Origin: an uncultured Clostridium sp.
GTDB lineage: Bacteria > Bacillota > Clostridia > Clostridiales > Clostridiaceae
Direction of reading: 5' to 3'
DNA: 64,000 bases
NCBI GenBank assembly: GCA_902785295.1
Contig: CACZYK010000007.1
Location: forward strand, 36,292-100,291
Part shown: positions 32,451 through 41,103 of the stretch, piece after piece
Layout of the letters: the number at the start of each line of letters is the position of its first letter
Position numbering within the stretch: the stretch's first letter is position 1
The notes under the pieces: model-generated
Seen by the model: the letters and a program-made list of their open reading frames with translations, nothing else
What the model was told of the DNA's origin: nothing
Databases searched by the model: none
Position numbers and translations under genes: made by a program

Positions 32451-32963
32451 ATGGAAAAGAATATTAACGAAGAAAAGGAAAGAAGAATAGAGGAAGCAAC
32501 AAGAGAATGGGTCAATGGTTTCAATGCTGTTGAGCAAGAACTAATTAAAGAAAGCTTATCTATTAACATAGACAACTGGTTTGAGCTTACTCCTTTAATT
32601 AAAGGTGACTATGTGGTTGGCTGGAGTTCAAAAGGAGAAGTAAACGGAGAAATTGAGGAAGTCAACTATGAAGAAGAAACAGCAATAGTTGACGGTGAAG
32701 AATTTAACATAGATGAACTAGAAAAAGAACAAGACTTCTTGCCTATGTGGAGTACAATGTGGACTTTTGGAGAGAGGATTGACGAGGAGTGGGCTAGAAA
32801 GCACTTAGTAGAAATGGCTGAACTAGGGTTTAGGATTTATGAATACTATCCTACAGGCACTTTATATTTTGGAATAAATGGCTGTGGCTATAGTTTTTAT
32901 GAAGCACATTGGATTCCATTGTACAAGGCTAGAGGTTTAAGGTGGCATGAGATTGATAAATAA
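32451..32963 (+). CDS. Conserved protein of mobile elements
   Basis: 170 residues. The second half (FLPMWSTMWTFGE, GFRIYEYYPTGTLYFGING, FYEAHWIPLYKARGLRWH) is a strongly conserved family in Firmicutes mobile DNA without an assigned role. An SH3-like part precedes it (VVGWSSKGEVNGEIEEVNYE). GGAAGTGTT precedes the ATG. Confidence 0.82.
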   Translation: MEKNINEEKERRIEEATREWVNGFNAVEQELIKESLSINIDNWFELTPLIKGDYVVGWSSKGEVNGEIEEVNYEEETAIVDGEEFNIDELEKEQDFLPMWSTMWTFGERIDEEWARKHLVEMAELGFRIYEYYPTGTLYFGINGCGYSFYEAHWIPLYKARGLRWHEIDK

Positions 32964-32984
32964 TATAAAAAATATATAATAACA

Positions 32985-33031
32985 AAGGTGATATTCTGAA
33001 TTATTTCACACCTTGAACAAAGAAGTAATTC
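32985..33031 (+). promoter_or_regulatory. Predicted H-type pseudoknot
   Basis: AAGGTG (32985-32990) pairs with CACCTT (33009-33014), and GAATTA (32998-33003) pairs with TAATTC (33026-33031). The stems cross. The element lies between the gene ending at 32963 and that starting at 33089. Confidence 0.45.
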
Positions 33032-33088
33032 TCCAATAAAATTAAAATTTTATACTAAATTGTATATAAAAAATAAGGGGGTGTAATT

Positions 33089-33277
33089 ATGACCATAGTA
33101 ATAAATGATAATAGGAAAAATGTTATTAAAGGAGCTATAGACAAAACCAAAAGCAATGAAACAATATATGCCACTATACTTGATATTTTAGGTATAGTAG
33201 GATATGAAATAACAACAGAGGATAAGAAGTATATCTTAAATTTAGGATATATCCTAGATGATTTTAAGAACGAATAA
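33089..33277 (+). CDS. Small unknown protein
   Basis: 62 residues with AGGGGGTGTAATT upstream. Predicted helical (YATILDILGIVGYEI). Unknown. Confidence 0.7.
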   Translation: MTIVINDNRKNVIKGAIDKTKSNETIYATILDILGIVGYEITTEDKKYILNLGYILDDFKNE

Positions 33278-33303
33278 AAATATTTAACGAGGAGTGATTA
33301 GTA

Positions 33304-33792
33304 ATGGGTAAAATATTAAATGAAGAAAATTTAAACAAGGTTCATCAAGGTGTAGCACTAATAGAAAAACTAGCAAAGGAGAACATATTTAACTTTATTC
33401 TTTTTGTACAAGATAGAATAACAGATTTTAGCAGTGAGGCTGAAAGTGACCTATATCCTTTATCAAGGGTAATAGAAAATAATGACACTTTTAAAGAAAA
33501 AAATAAATATACGGACAACATGAGAAGAAGTGTCGAAGGAGGTTTTTATAATCCATTAAAGAAATATGTTGGTGTTAGCTTTTACGGTACTTTTTGTTCT
33601 TATTCAGAAGAAGAGTTATTAAAGGAAGTAAAAAACCATAGCTATACTATACTAGCTTATTTGATATTGTTTGAGGTTAAAAGAATACCAAATGAACTTA
33701 AAGAAATAGTTAATAGTTTTGTGGAAGGTTGTAACTCTTCAGATGAATTAGAAGAGTTATTTGATAAAATAACTGATTTAGACTGGGAGTAA
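33304..33792 (+). CDS. Unknown protein
   Basis: 162 residues, helical and acidic, no recognised domain. GAGGAGTGATTAGTA precedes the ATG. Confidence 0.78.
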   Translation: MGKILNEENLNKVHQGVALIEKLAKENIFNFILFVQDRITDFSSEAESDLYPLSRVIENNDTFKEKNKYTDNMRRSVEGGFYNPLKKYVGVSFYGTFCSYSEEELLKEVKNHSYTILAYLILFEVKRIPNELKEIVNSFVEGCNSSDELEELFDKITDLDWE

Positions 33793-33816
33793 ATTTATAT
33801 TAAGGAGTGATTAATA

Positions 33817-34038
33817 ATGAAAAAAATAAAAATGGAAGAATTAGAACCAGAAGTACAAGAATATGTAATTAAACATGGATGGAAAGATGAAGAAGTAGAA
33901 AAATTAGCCAACTATATTAAGAAAAATAATTTAATGAAAGTAATAATAACCGAAAGAAGAGTAGTTGCTAAAGATAATGAATACAATACTTTCATTATTA
34001 ATAGAGAAGATTTAAAGATAGCTAAAAATCCTAAATAA
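33817..34038 (+). CDS. Small unknown protein
   Basis: 73 residues, highly charged (EEVEKLANYIKKNN). AAGGAGTGATTAATA precedes the ATG. Unknown. Confidence 0.72.
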   Translation: MKKIKMEELEPEVQEYVIKHGWKDEEVEKLANYIKKNNLMKVIITERRVVAKDNEYNTFIINREDLKIAKNPK

Positions 34039-34045
34039 TAATATT

Positions 34046-34110
34046 AAAATAAATGTTGGCTCAAGAACATTAAATCTGTTCCTTAATGTTCTTGTACAAG
34101 CATTTATTTT
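34046..34110 (+). ncRNA. Long hairpin with symmetric 7x7 internal loop
   Basis: Outer stem of 10 bp (34046-34055 with 34101-34110) and inner stem of 11 bp (34063-34073 with 34083-34093), both perfect, separated by a 7 x 7 internal loop (TTGGCTC opposite GTACAAG). No T tract follows, so it is not a usual terminator. It lies just upstream of the gene at 34137. Confidence 0.45.
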
Positions 34111-34136
34111 AAAATAATATAAAGAGGTGAGATAAA

Positions 34137-34286
34137 ATGGATAAAATAATTTTAAATAATAAAATGCTAGATACTGTTTTGTTTTGGTTCAGTGGAGCGA
34201 GAGACAAAGAGTTAAGAGAAATACCGTTAGATTATTATGAAAATAAAATTCATATTATGGGAAGCATGGGTAAAGCCCTACGTTAA
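34137..34286 (+). CDS. Small unknown protein
   Basis: 49 residues, starting MDKIILNNKMLDTVLFWFSG. AAAGAGGTGAGATAAA precedes the ATG. The A-rich motif (AATAATATAAAG) overlaps its ribosome binding site. Unknown. Confidence 0.6.
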   Translation: MDKIILNNKMLDTVLFWFSGARDKELREIPLDYYENKIHIMGSMGKALR

Positions 34287-34341
34287 AGGCAAGGGGAAAA
34301 AGAAAGAAAAAATTTATAAGGTATAGGGGAAGTGAAACAAA

Positions 34342-34644
34342 ATGTCAAGTAAAAAAATGAAAAGATTCAGAGCTAAATGTGAGAGCAATAAAAATATAGC
34401 AATGGAAAAAAGCAGACCTGTTATAGATATAAAATTAGAAGATTTATTAGTAAAAGTAGATAGAAAAAATTTAACTGTGGCTGATACGTTAATTAAAAGT
34501 CAAGTAAGGGATTTATACAAGTTTGGTGAAATAGAATTAGAAGGAGAGAAAAAATATTTCCCTATTAGCAAATGTAGTGATAGTATGTTTGATTTGAGAA
34601 TTGTTTCTCAAATAGGAAATACAATAAACATGGAAATTTGCTAA
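34342..34644 (+). CDS. Unknown protein upstream of the cas operon
   Basis: 100 residues, basic N-terminus (SSKKMKRFRAKCESNKN). GGGGAAGTG precedes the ATG. It is separated from cas6 by 54 bases and could share its transcript. No Cas family recognised. Confidence 0.72.
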   Translation: MSSKKMKRFRAKCESNKNIAMEKSRPVIDIKLEDLLVKVDRKNLTVADTLIKSQVRDLYKFGEIELEGEKKYFPISKCSDSMFDLRIVSQIGNTINMEIC

Positions 34645-34698
34645 TTTTAATTTACAAAGAAGGTTTGGTAAGTTATTATGTAGGAAGGAGGAAAGTTT

Positions 34699-35412
34699 AT
34701 GAACGTTTATGAATTAACAGTAAAGATTTATTTATTAAATAATATGAAAGTAAACCATATAGGTTATCATATAGGAAATTTTATCAATGGAGCAATGAAA
34801 AAAGATAAAAACTTATCTAAATTACATAACAGAAACAACTTGAAGCACTACTGTTTTTCAGAACTATATCCAATAGAAGAAGGATTTATGTATAATCAAA
34901 ACGGAGTTTATACTTTTAGCATACGTTCTGCTGATTTAGATTTGATTATGAAGTTTGATAAGGTATTGCAAGGGGCTAAGGATAATAATTTCATAGTTAT
35001 TACAATGAACCATAGTGAAGTACCAATGAAAAAAATTAAAGGCATAAGAACAATAATGCCTGTAATATGTACGGTTAGAGAAAATGAAAAGTTTAGAAGT
35101 TTAACAATAAACAAAGATGGAGAAGAAGCCATTAAAGAAAAAATATTTTACAATCTTAACTATAAATATAAGAAGTTAAATAATGTTAATTTGACAACTT
35201 CTTTTGATAGTGTGTTTGAGAATATTATTATCAAACCAAAGGTAAAATACATTTACTATAAAAACATAATGTTCTTAGGATATAAAGCTATCCTATATTT
35301 TAAAGACAATTCACTTGCTCAAGATTTTGCAAGAATAGCTTTAGCTGAAGGAGTAGGTGAGAAAAACAGTTCTTGTGGTGCTGGATTTGGGCAGGTGATG
35401 AGGTATTGTTAA
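34699..35412 (+). CDS. cas6: Cas6 CRISPR RNA endoribonuclease
   Basis: 237 residues. Two RAMP-type halves end in the glycine-rich loop GVGEKNSSCGAGFG near the C-terminus, diagnostic of Cas6. His24 (near IGYHIGNF) is a candidate general base. Cas6 cuts within CRISPR repeats to make guide RNAs. AGGAAGGAGGAAAG precedes the ATG. It overlaps cas8b. Confidence 0.9.
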   Translation: MNVYELTVKIYLLNNMKVNHIGYHIGNFINGAMKKDKNLSKLHNRNNLKHYCFSELYPIEEGFMYNQNGVYTFSIRSADLDLIMKFDKVLQGAKDNNFIVITMNHSEVPMKKIKGIRTIMPVICTVRENEKFRSLTINKDGEEAIKEKIFYNLNYKYKKLNNVNLTTSFDSVFENIIIKPKVKYIYYKNIMFLGYKAILYFKDNSLAQDFARIALAEGVGEKNSSCGAGFGQVMRYC

Positions 35413-37034
35413 AAGAATTAATTGAAAACATAGGATATGATAACATATTAAACTACTTAGAGAACAATTTTAATTTAGGCGACTGTGTTTGTGTTAGACT
35501 AGAAAAAAATTCTAATGAATTGAAAGAAGATAACATTTTAATACTAGACAAAAAGCAAAAGGAAGAACTACCAAAGGAAAAAATAGTTCTTATGAAGTGG
35601 TTTCAATCAAGAGCTTTTTATTCAACATATTTAAATAGTAATAAAGCAATTGTTTGTAAAGGTGATTCTACAAAGCTAGTAGTTAGTTGTGTTAAAGACA
35701 ATATAACTTTTAACTACAATACTTTTCTAGCTAAAGCTAAAAAGACAATAGGTTCAGACAATGAGTTTGCTTTAATAGACATGTTTAACATTACAGTTAA
35801 TGAATATTTTAACAATCTAGTTAAGGTTGATTCAGATGTAAATGTGGAAAAATATATAAAAATATTTAAAGGATATTCAAGCGTAATATTAGATACTTTA
35901 AAAGGAATAGAAGGTATAGAAAATAAAAAGGTTAGACTTTTTATTGACGAAGATTTAGAAGTTTATAAACAAGATAATATTTCATATCTTAACAAAAAAA
36001 TTTTTGATAGTGGAACAGAGAAAAAAATTAATAATATTTTAGTTGGTAGATACGGAGGATTTTTAACTTTAAATTCAAATAAGCCACTATTAAAATTGCA
36101 TGGATTAGATGAAATAAATTTATGTACTAAAGAAGAAGCAATAGAATATAGAAACCTTTTGTTGTATTTAGGAAACAATAGAGAAAAAATTAATGGTTTA
36201 TATGGAGGGGAAATAAAAGTTAATTTTAATCCAAAAGACCAGCAAGTAGAAAATTTTGATATTATTCCTTTTGAAGTAGATAGAGAAGAAGAAAATTTAA
36301 TTGAATATAAAAATATTCTACATTTAAAAAATTTTACTGAGGAAAAAATTAATATTGTTAATAAAATTAATTTCTTACTTGATGGTTATTTATATAAACA
36401 AGGATTTGGTAAATATGATAATTTTTGTTTCTTGTATAAGGACGCTATTGAGAAGTTTGTACACGAACAAAATACTCAAAAGTTAATTAATGTAGCAAAG
36501 AAAATAACAAGTCAATTAATTAGTTTAAATTTACATAGTGATAATCAATATAAAATGCAAGATGTTATTAACTTTAATCTTAACTTATTAGATAGTGTTT
36601 TGGGAGAAAAAAATAAGGAGTTGATGGACTATATGTATGAAAAAATCTTTGAAAAGATAAAGAACTATAGAGAAGAATTTATAATAGAAAATGATGAAGA
36701 ATTTGTATTTTTAGCTGGTCAAATGGCTTATTTTTTAGTATCAAAAAGTAAAGCTCAAGTTTTAACAAATAAATTATTAACTAAATACATTAAGGTAAAA
36801 AAGCTAAGTAGGATAAAAGAAATGTTAGCTATAGATTTTAATACTTATAGCTATGATGAAAGTCTATTCAGTAGAATCAATAAAATATTTGCTGGATTAA
36901 TGAACTATGATATTAAATCAGATGTGATAAACGACAAAGAAAAAAATATCTTTTTAGGTTCTTTGTTTGGAGAAAATTTATTGTATAAAAGTACTAAAAA
37001 TAAGGGGAGTGAAGTAAATGAAGAAGAAAAATAA
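35406..37034 (+). CDS. cas8b: Cas8b-like large subunit of a type I-B Cascade
   Basis: 542 residues from TTG 35406, which has AGGTGATGAGG upstream and overlaps the end of cas6 by 7 bases. Called by position between cas6 and cas7 and by size; the sequence is divergent (IVLMKWFQSRAFYSTYLNSNKAIVCKGDS in part). Large subunits recognise the PAM and dock Cas3. No nuclease motif seen. It overlaps cas7 by 17 bases. Confidence 0.8.
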   Translation: MLKELIENIGYDNILNYLENNFNLGDCVCVRLEKNSNELKEDNILILDKKQKEELPKEKIVLMKWFQSRAFYSTYLNSNKAIVCKGDSTKLVVSCVKDNITFNYNTFLAKAKKTIGSDNEFALIDMFNITVNEYFNNLVKVDSDVNVEKYIKIFKGYSSVILDTLKGIEGIENKKVRLFIDEDLEVYKQDNISYLNKKIFDSGTEKKINNILVGRYGGFLTLNSNKPLLKLHGLDEINLCTKEEAIEYRNLLLYLGNNREKINGLYGGEIKVNFNPKDQQVENFDIIPFEVDREEENLIEYKNILHLKNFTEEKINIVNKINFLLDGYLYKQGFGKYDNFCFLYKDAIEKFVHEQNTQKLINVAKKITSQLISLNLHSDNQYKMQDVINFNLNLLDSVLGEKNKELMDYMYEKIFEKIKNYREEFIIENDEEFVFLAGQMAYFLVSKSKAQVLTNKLLTKYIKVKKLSRIKEMLAIDFNTYSYDESLFSRINKIFAGLMNYDIKSDVINDKEKNIFLGSLFGENLLYKSTKNKGSEVNEEEK

Positions 37035-37944
37035 CGTTTATGGAATAATAGGAGTAGGTGTTAAAAATGCTAATTATAATGCAGGGTTTGATAGATACCC
37101 TAAGAGAACAGCAGAAGGTGAACTATACGCTACTCCTCAATGTTTAGAATATATGATAAGAACTCAATTAGAAAAAGAAGGAGAATTAATACTATATAGA
37201 AAAAGTTATAATGAAGATGGAAGCGTTAGAGATTTAAAAAATAGATATGAAAATCTTTTTGATACAAAAGACGATAAGAAAAATTCATCTGAAACAAAAG
37301 CTAATGTTTTTAAAACTTTAGATGTAAGACTGTTTGGAGCTGTTTATACTGGAGCTTCTACTTTTGGAGTTACTGGAGCAGTACAAATAGGTTTTGGAAT
37401 TAACAAATATGAGAACACGAATATAGAAAGTGAAATTATTCTATCACCCTTTGCAAGTGCAGAAGGGAAAAATGCAAATACTTTAGGAACTCAAATTTTC
37501 ACAGATAAGGCTCACTATTTACATTCTTTTACTTTCAATGCTAACGCATATAATAACATTAACATTGAAAATTTTGAAGGGGTTACAGAAGAAGATTTCA
37601 ATTCATTTAAAAATGCAAGTTTAATAGCAGTTTCTAATTGTAACAGTAAAGCAAAAACAGGTTGTCAAAATGAGTTTGCTATGTTTGTAGAAACAGTAGA
37701 TGATATTAATACTTTGAATTTAAATGGATTAGGGGATTATGTTACAATATCAGATAATGAAAATAATCCTAATATTATTAACTATAACTTAGAAAATATA
37801 TTTGAAGTGTTAAATAGTCTTAAAGAAAAAATTAAGTTAATAGAGATTTATTATAATCCATATACTTTGAATTTAAGTGGGGTGGATAATAGTTTTAAGA
37901 ACTGTACTTTATACAATATTTTAACAAGAGAAGTGATTAAGTAA
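37018..37944 (+). CDS. cas7: Cas7 (Cst2/DevR family) backbone subunit
   Basis: 308 residues. N-terminus VYGIIGVGVKNANYNAGFDRYPKR and the later GASTFGVTGAVQIGFGI and SLIAVSNCNSKAKTGCQNEFAMF in parts are typical of the Cst2/DevR type of Cas7. Several copies coat the guide RNA in Cascade. Its stop overlaps the cas5 start. Confidence 0.9.
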   Translation: MKKKNNVYGIIGVGVKNANYNAGFDRYPKRTAEGELYATPQCLEYMIRTQLEKEGELILYRKSYNEDGSVRDLKNRYENLFDTKDDKKNSSETKANVFKTLDVRLFGAVYTGASTFGVTGAVQIGFGINKYENTNIESEIILSPFASAEGKNANTLGTQIFTDKAHYLHSFTFNANAYNNINIENFEGVTEEDFNSFKNASLIAVSNCNSKAKTGCQNEFAMFVETVDDINTLNLNGLGDYVTISDNENNPNIINYNLENIFEVLNSLKEKIKLIEIYYNPYTLNLSGVDNSFKNCTLYNILTREVIK

Positions 37945-38666
37945 TGGAAGTTTTGAGTTTTGTTTTAAAAGGGCGAATGGCTCATTTTAAAAATCCAGAG
38001 AACAATTTAAATGTAGAGTTGACTTATAGTAATATACATAAACCTGCATTATTGGGATTATTGGGGGCAGTGATAGGGCTAAAAGGGAGAAATCAATATA
38101 AGGAACTAGGATATATTGAATATTATAAAGAGCTTAAAGACTTAGAAATTGCTATTGTACCTCATAAACCTTATTGGAATAAGTTTATAGATGAATTAAC
38201 TAATACTACAGGGTTTGCTAACAAACAATTTAATCAAATAATAAAAAGGCAATATTTAGAAAATGTGAGTTGGAATATTTACATTAGACAAAATACTGTC
38301 AAAGATGAGTTGTGGCAAACATTAAAATTTAATTTATTAAATGGAATAAGTTACTATCATATTTCTCTAGGCGGTAGAAAAAACACAGCTAGAATAGAAA
38401 GAGTAGAAATTTTAGAAGATAAAAAGATTGACAAAATAGATTATTGTGATAGTATCATAAAATTTAAAAATGTCAATAATATTTTTAAAGATACAATTTC
38501 AGATAGTTGGGGAAAAGCTTTTTGCTTAAAAGAAAATATGCCTGTTGGCTTAGAAGGAAATACATTGTATAATAAAGAAGACTTGATATTTACATCTAAT
38601 AAGTTGATTTTTAAACAGGACGTGGATATTTATAAGGTGAAAAATAATTATGTTTCTTATATGTAA
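37944..38666 (+). CDS. cas5: Cas5 (Cas5t type) subunit
   Basis: 240 residues. The N-terminal LSFVLKGRMAHFKNPEN and IHKPALLGLLGAVIGLKG is the Cas5 signature region, which grips the 5' handle of the guide RNA. The CRISPR array starts 120 bases further on, in the same direction. Confidence 0.9.
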   Translation: MEVLSFVLKGRMAHFKNPENNLNVELTYSNIHKPALLGLLGAVIGLKGRNQYKELGYIEYYKELKDLEIAIVPHKPYWNKFIDELTNTTGFANKQFNQIIKRQYLENVSWNIYIRQNTVKDELWQTLKFNLLNGISYYHISLGGRKNTARIERVEILEDKKIDKIDYCDSIIKFKNVNNIFKDTISDSWGKAFCLKENMPVGLEGNTLYNKEDLIFTSNKLIFKQDVDIYKVKNNYVSYM

Positions 38667-38786
38667 TTATATATATTGGTAAAGAGAATTAATTTTTCCA
38701 AGTAGAAAATATAAAATGGCTGGTAAAAGTGGTCGAAAGTCTGTGTTTGTCACAAAAGAAAATTTAAGATTTAACCAATAGCTAAG
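38667..38786 (+). promoter_or_regulatory. CRISPR leader
   Basis: 120 bases between cas5 and the first repeat. No obvious -35/-10 pair was found, so the array may be read through from the cas operon. Confidence 0.5.
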
Positions 38787-39403
38787 GTTGAGGTCCTACA
38801 ATGTAAGTTTTTAAATTATACGTAGCTTAGTGGTCGCGTCTTTTTTGTGTTTGTTGAGGTTCTACAATGTAAGTTTTTAAATAAGCTACGTATTGTATAA
38901 TAGCACCTAGCCTAGTTGTTGAGGTTTTACAACACAAGTTTTTAAATTTTATGTAGGTTTAAACTGGTCATGAAAAGTCATAAAGCTAAGGTTCTACAAT
39001 ATAAGTTTTTAAATATGTCTTTTAAAGTTGTTTCTATTACAAATTCTCGGGTTAAAGCTCCACAATATAAGTTTTTAAAGCCTTCTTTTAACGCCCTAAA
39101 AAAGTTAGGTTCTAAGTTGAAGTTCCACAATATAAGTTTTTAAATTTATCAAAAATTACTTTGAATTTAGTTTGAGAAGCGTTGAGGTTTTACAATATAA
39201 GTTTTTAAATATAATAAACGGTACAATAAAAGAGTAAAAAGACAGTTGAGGTTCTACAATATGAGTTTTTAAATATAATAACGATTGGACAATAACTTTC
39301 TATTTTTAGTTGAAGTTCCACAATATAAGTTTTTAAAGTTTTGTAACGCATTAGACAGGTGTAAAATACAAAAGTTAAGGTTCTACGATATGAGTTTTTA
39401 AAG
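38787..39403 (+). CRISPR. CRISPR array: 10 degenerate 30-nt repeats, 9 spacers of 34-37 nt
   Basis: Consensus begins GTTGAGGTTCTACAATATAA and ends GTTTTTAAAT. Repeats start at 38787, 38853, 38918, 38985, 39051, 39116, 39181, 39245, 39309 and 39374. Nearly every repeat differs from the next at 1-5 positions (for example GCTAAGG, GTTAAAG, GTTGAAG starts; CAATGT, CAATAT, GATATG cores). Such decay across the whole array fits long absence of spacer acquisition. No cas1, cas2 or cas3 lies nearby. Confidence 0.95.
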
Positions 39404-39430
39404 GATATTATTAAAGAAGGAAAAGTTTCA

Positions 39431-39478
39431 TAAAATTAATTTATAAAGATGTTCAAACATCTTTATAAATTAATTTTA
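39431..39478. terminator. 23-bp perfect palindromic hairpin after the array
   Basis: Arms 39431-39453 and 39456-39478 are perfect complements with a CA centre. It is a candidate terminator of the CRISPR transcript, though no long T run follows; the T-rich 3' arm may serve. Confidence 0.65.
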
Positions 39479-39480
39479 AA

Positions 39481-39526
39481 AATAAAATAAAAAAGTATTG
39501 ACATTAAAAAGAAACAATAGTATACT
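39481..39526 (+). promoter_or_regulatory. Promoter with A-rich dispersed motif
   Basis: AATAAAATAAAAAAGTA, then TTGACA (39498-39503), 17-bp spacer, TATACT (39521-39526). Confidence 0.85.
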
Positions 39527-39556
39527 ATAAGAGAAGTTAAGAAAGGGGATGAACAA

Positions 39557-39769
39557 ATGAATTTAACATTGGCAATAGCTGTAACATCAGTAGGAATAAT
39601 AGTTGGGTTAATTGTAGGTCAGAAACAAAAAATAAGCTTCACCTACAAAAACATACGTTGTGTTAAGGGATTGGACAATCTTTATCACACAAGCGTGTCT
39701 GATAAAGCGTTTAAATCAAAAAAACAATGCAAAAAGTTTATAAATAGTTTAAATGGGGGAACAATATAA
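39557..39769 (+). CDS. Small membrane protein
   Basis: 70 residues. One transmembrane helix (LAIAVTSVGIIVG LIVG) and a basic tail with two Cys. AAAGGGGATGAACAA precedes the ATG. Unknown. Confidence 0.72.
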   Translation: MNLTLAIAVTSVGIIVGLIVGQKQKISFTYKNIRCVKGLDNLYHTSVSDKAFKSKKQCKKFINSLNGGTI

Positions 39770-39836
39770 AAAAGGAAGTGAATAAAGTGTTTTTGAAAAA
39801 ATTTGAAGAATTATGGTATGAAGAGAAATTTAAAAA

Positions 39837-39971
39837 ATGAATCATAAAAAAAAGAAAAAACATACAAAACAAGAAATAAAAAGCATAAAATTTTTTAAGA
39901 TAGTAAAAATGAAAAAATTTTTTGTTAAAAAATGCGACAATACACACGTTTTTCGCAAAAAGGAAAAATGA
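39837..39971 (+). CDS. Possible very basic small protein
   Basis: 44 residues, nearly half lysine, overlapping by ATGA a preceding 17-codon frame from GTG 39789. Coupled translation would be needed because its own site is poor. Weak call. Confidence 0.3.
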   Translation: MNHKKKKKHTKQEIKSIKFFKIVKMKKFFVKKCDNTHVFRKKEK

Positions 39972-39986
39972 GGGAGAATAAAACAG

Positions 39987-40015
39987 TTGTTATTTAAAAA
40001 TGATGGTGCTATAAT
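39987..40015 (+). promoter_or_regulatory. Recombinase promoter
   Basis: TTGTTA (39987-39992), 17-bp spacer, TATAAT (40010-40015). Confidence 0.7.
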
Positions 40016-40039
40016 CTAAGCACAGAGGAGGTCAAAGCA

Positions 40040-41041
40040 ATGCAAACTTTATTCAATAGGTTTGTTAAAAGTTTAAAACAAAATGATAGAAAGAATACTT
40101 GTATAAGTTATAAAACAGATGTCAAGATTTTTTTAGATAAAGTTATAGCAATTAAAAATCCAAAAACAGAAAATGAACTTTGTGATATTTTAGATGGAGC
40201 AAAAAGAGAGAATATCTTATTTGTTACAGATACAATAGAAGAAATTTTTGAAAAAAACAATTATAAAATATCTACAAAAAATAGAAAATTAGCTTCATTA
40301 AAATGTTTTTTTGATTTTTTAACTAGCTATAAATTAATAAAAGAAAGCCCTTTAGTAATTAAGAACTATAAGGATAAAAAAGATTATTCTGAAGAATCTT
40401 ATGAGGAGTATGTCGTAAGAACAAGTCAAGAGCAAAAAGAATTTTTAACATTAGAGGAGATGAAAAACTTGTTAGATAACATGGAAGCTCATGACAAAGA
40501 TTGGATAACCCCTATAAAGAAAATGAGTTTATACAGAGATATGTTTGTTCTTTCACTAATGTATACTACAGGTGCTAGAATAGGAGAAGTATTAAACATT
40601 AAAAATTTTGACATGGAAAAAACAGAATATGGAACTATGATAAACATAAGGACACATAAATGTTCTCGAAAAATCGGAGCAAAGAGAATCGGAGTAGGAC
40701 AAAGAGTTCAAAGATATTTAGAAATATATTTAACTTTAAGAGAACAAAATATGACAACTCAAAACGAATACTTAATAGTTTCAAAAACTGGCAAAAAGAT
40801 TGATGAAAAAACCTTTAGAGATAATTTAAACAAGTATTTAAAATGGGCTAATATAACAAAACATATTACCCCACATTCACAACGTCATGCTTTTCAAACT
40901 GTTGCTTCCTCTTTAGGAGTTAGTGAGAGAATGATAAAAATAATAGGTGGGTGGACTTTGGGGAGTATATCCAATCGTTATACGCATACAACAGATAAAA
41001 TGTTGGATGAAGAGAAAATTAAAATAAGTAGCTTTTTATAA
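40040..41041 (+). CDS. Tyrosine recombinase (XerC/D or phage integrase type)
   Basis: 333 residues. A SAM-like N-terminal domain is followed by the catalytic domain: TTGARIGEVLN (Arg), HSQRHAF (His-x-x-Arg), IGGWTLGSISNRYTH (Trp at the His position and the Tyr nucleophile). All needed residues are present. It may resolve multimers of the circular element or integrate it. AGAGGAGGTCAAAGCA precedes the ATG. Confidence 0.92.
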   Translation: MQTLFNRFVKSLKQNDRKNTCISYKTDVKIFLDKVIAIKNPKTENELCDILDGAKRENILFVTDTIEEIFEKNNYKISTKNRKLASLKCFFDFLTSYKLIKESPLVIKNYKDKKDYSEESYEEYVVRTSQEQKEFLTLEEMKNLLDNMEAHDKDWITPIKKMSLYRDMFVLSLMYTTGARIGEVLNIKNFDMEKTEYGTMINIRTHKCSRKIGAKRIGVGQRVQRYLEIYLTLREQNMTTQNEYLIVSKTGKKIDEKTFRDNLNKYLKWANITKHITPHSQRHAFQTVASSLGVSERMIKIIGGWTLGSISNRYTHTTDKMLDEEKIKISSFL

Positions 41042-41103
41042 GTTTCTTAACTATAATGGTAATTTATATTTTTAAAAAATTTTACTCGGTAAGGGGGATG
41101 TTT

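Noticed and set aside
34699-39403. CRISPR-associated transposon (type I-B CAST)
   Set aside because: No tnsA, tnsB, tnsC or tniQ gene was found in the window; the nearby TnpB elements are unrelated.
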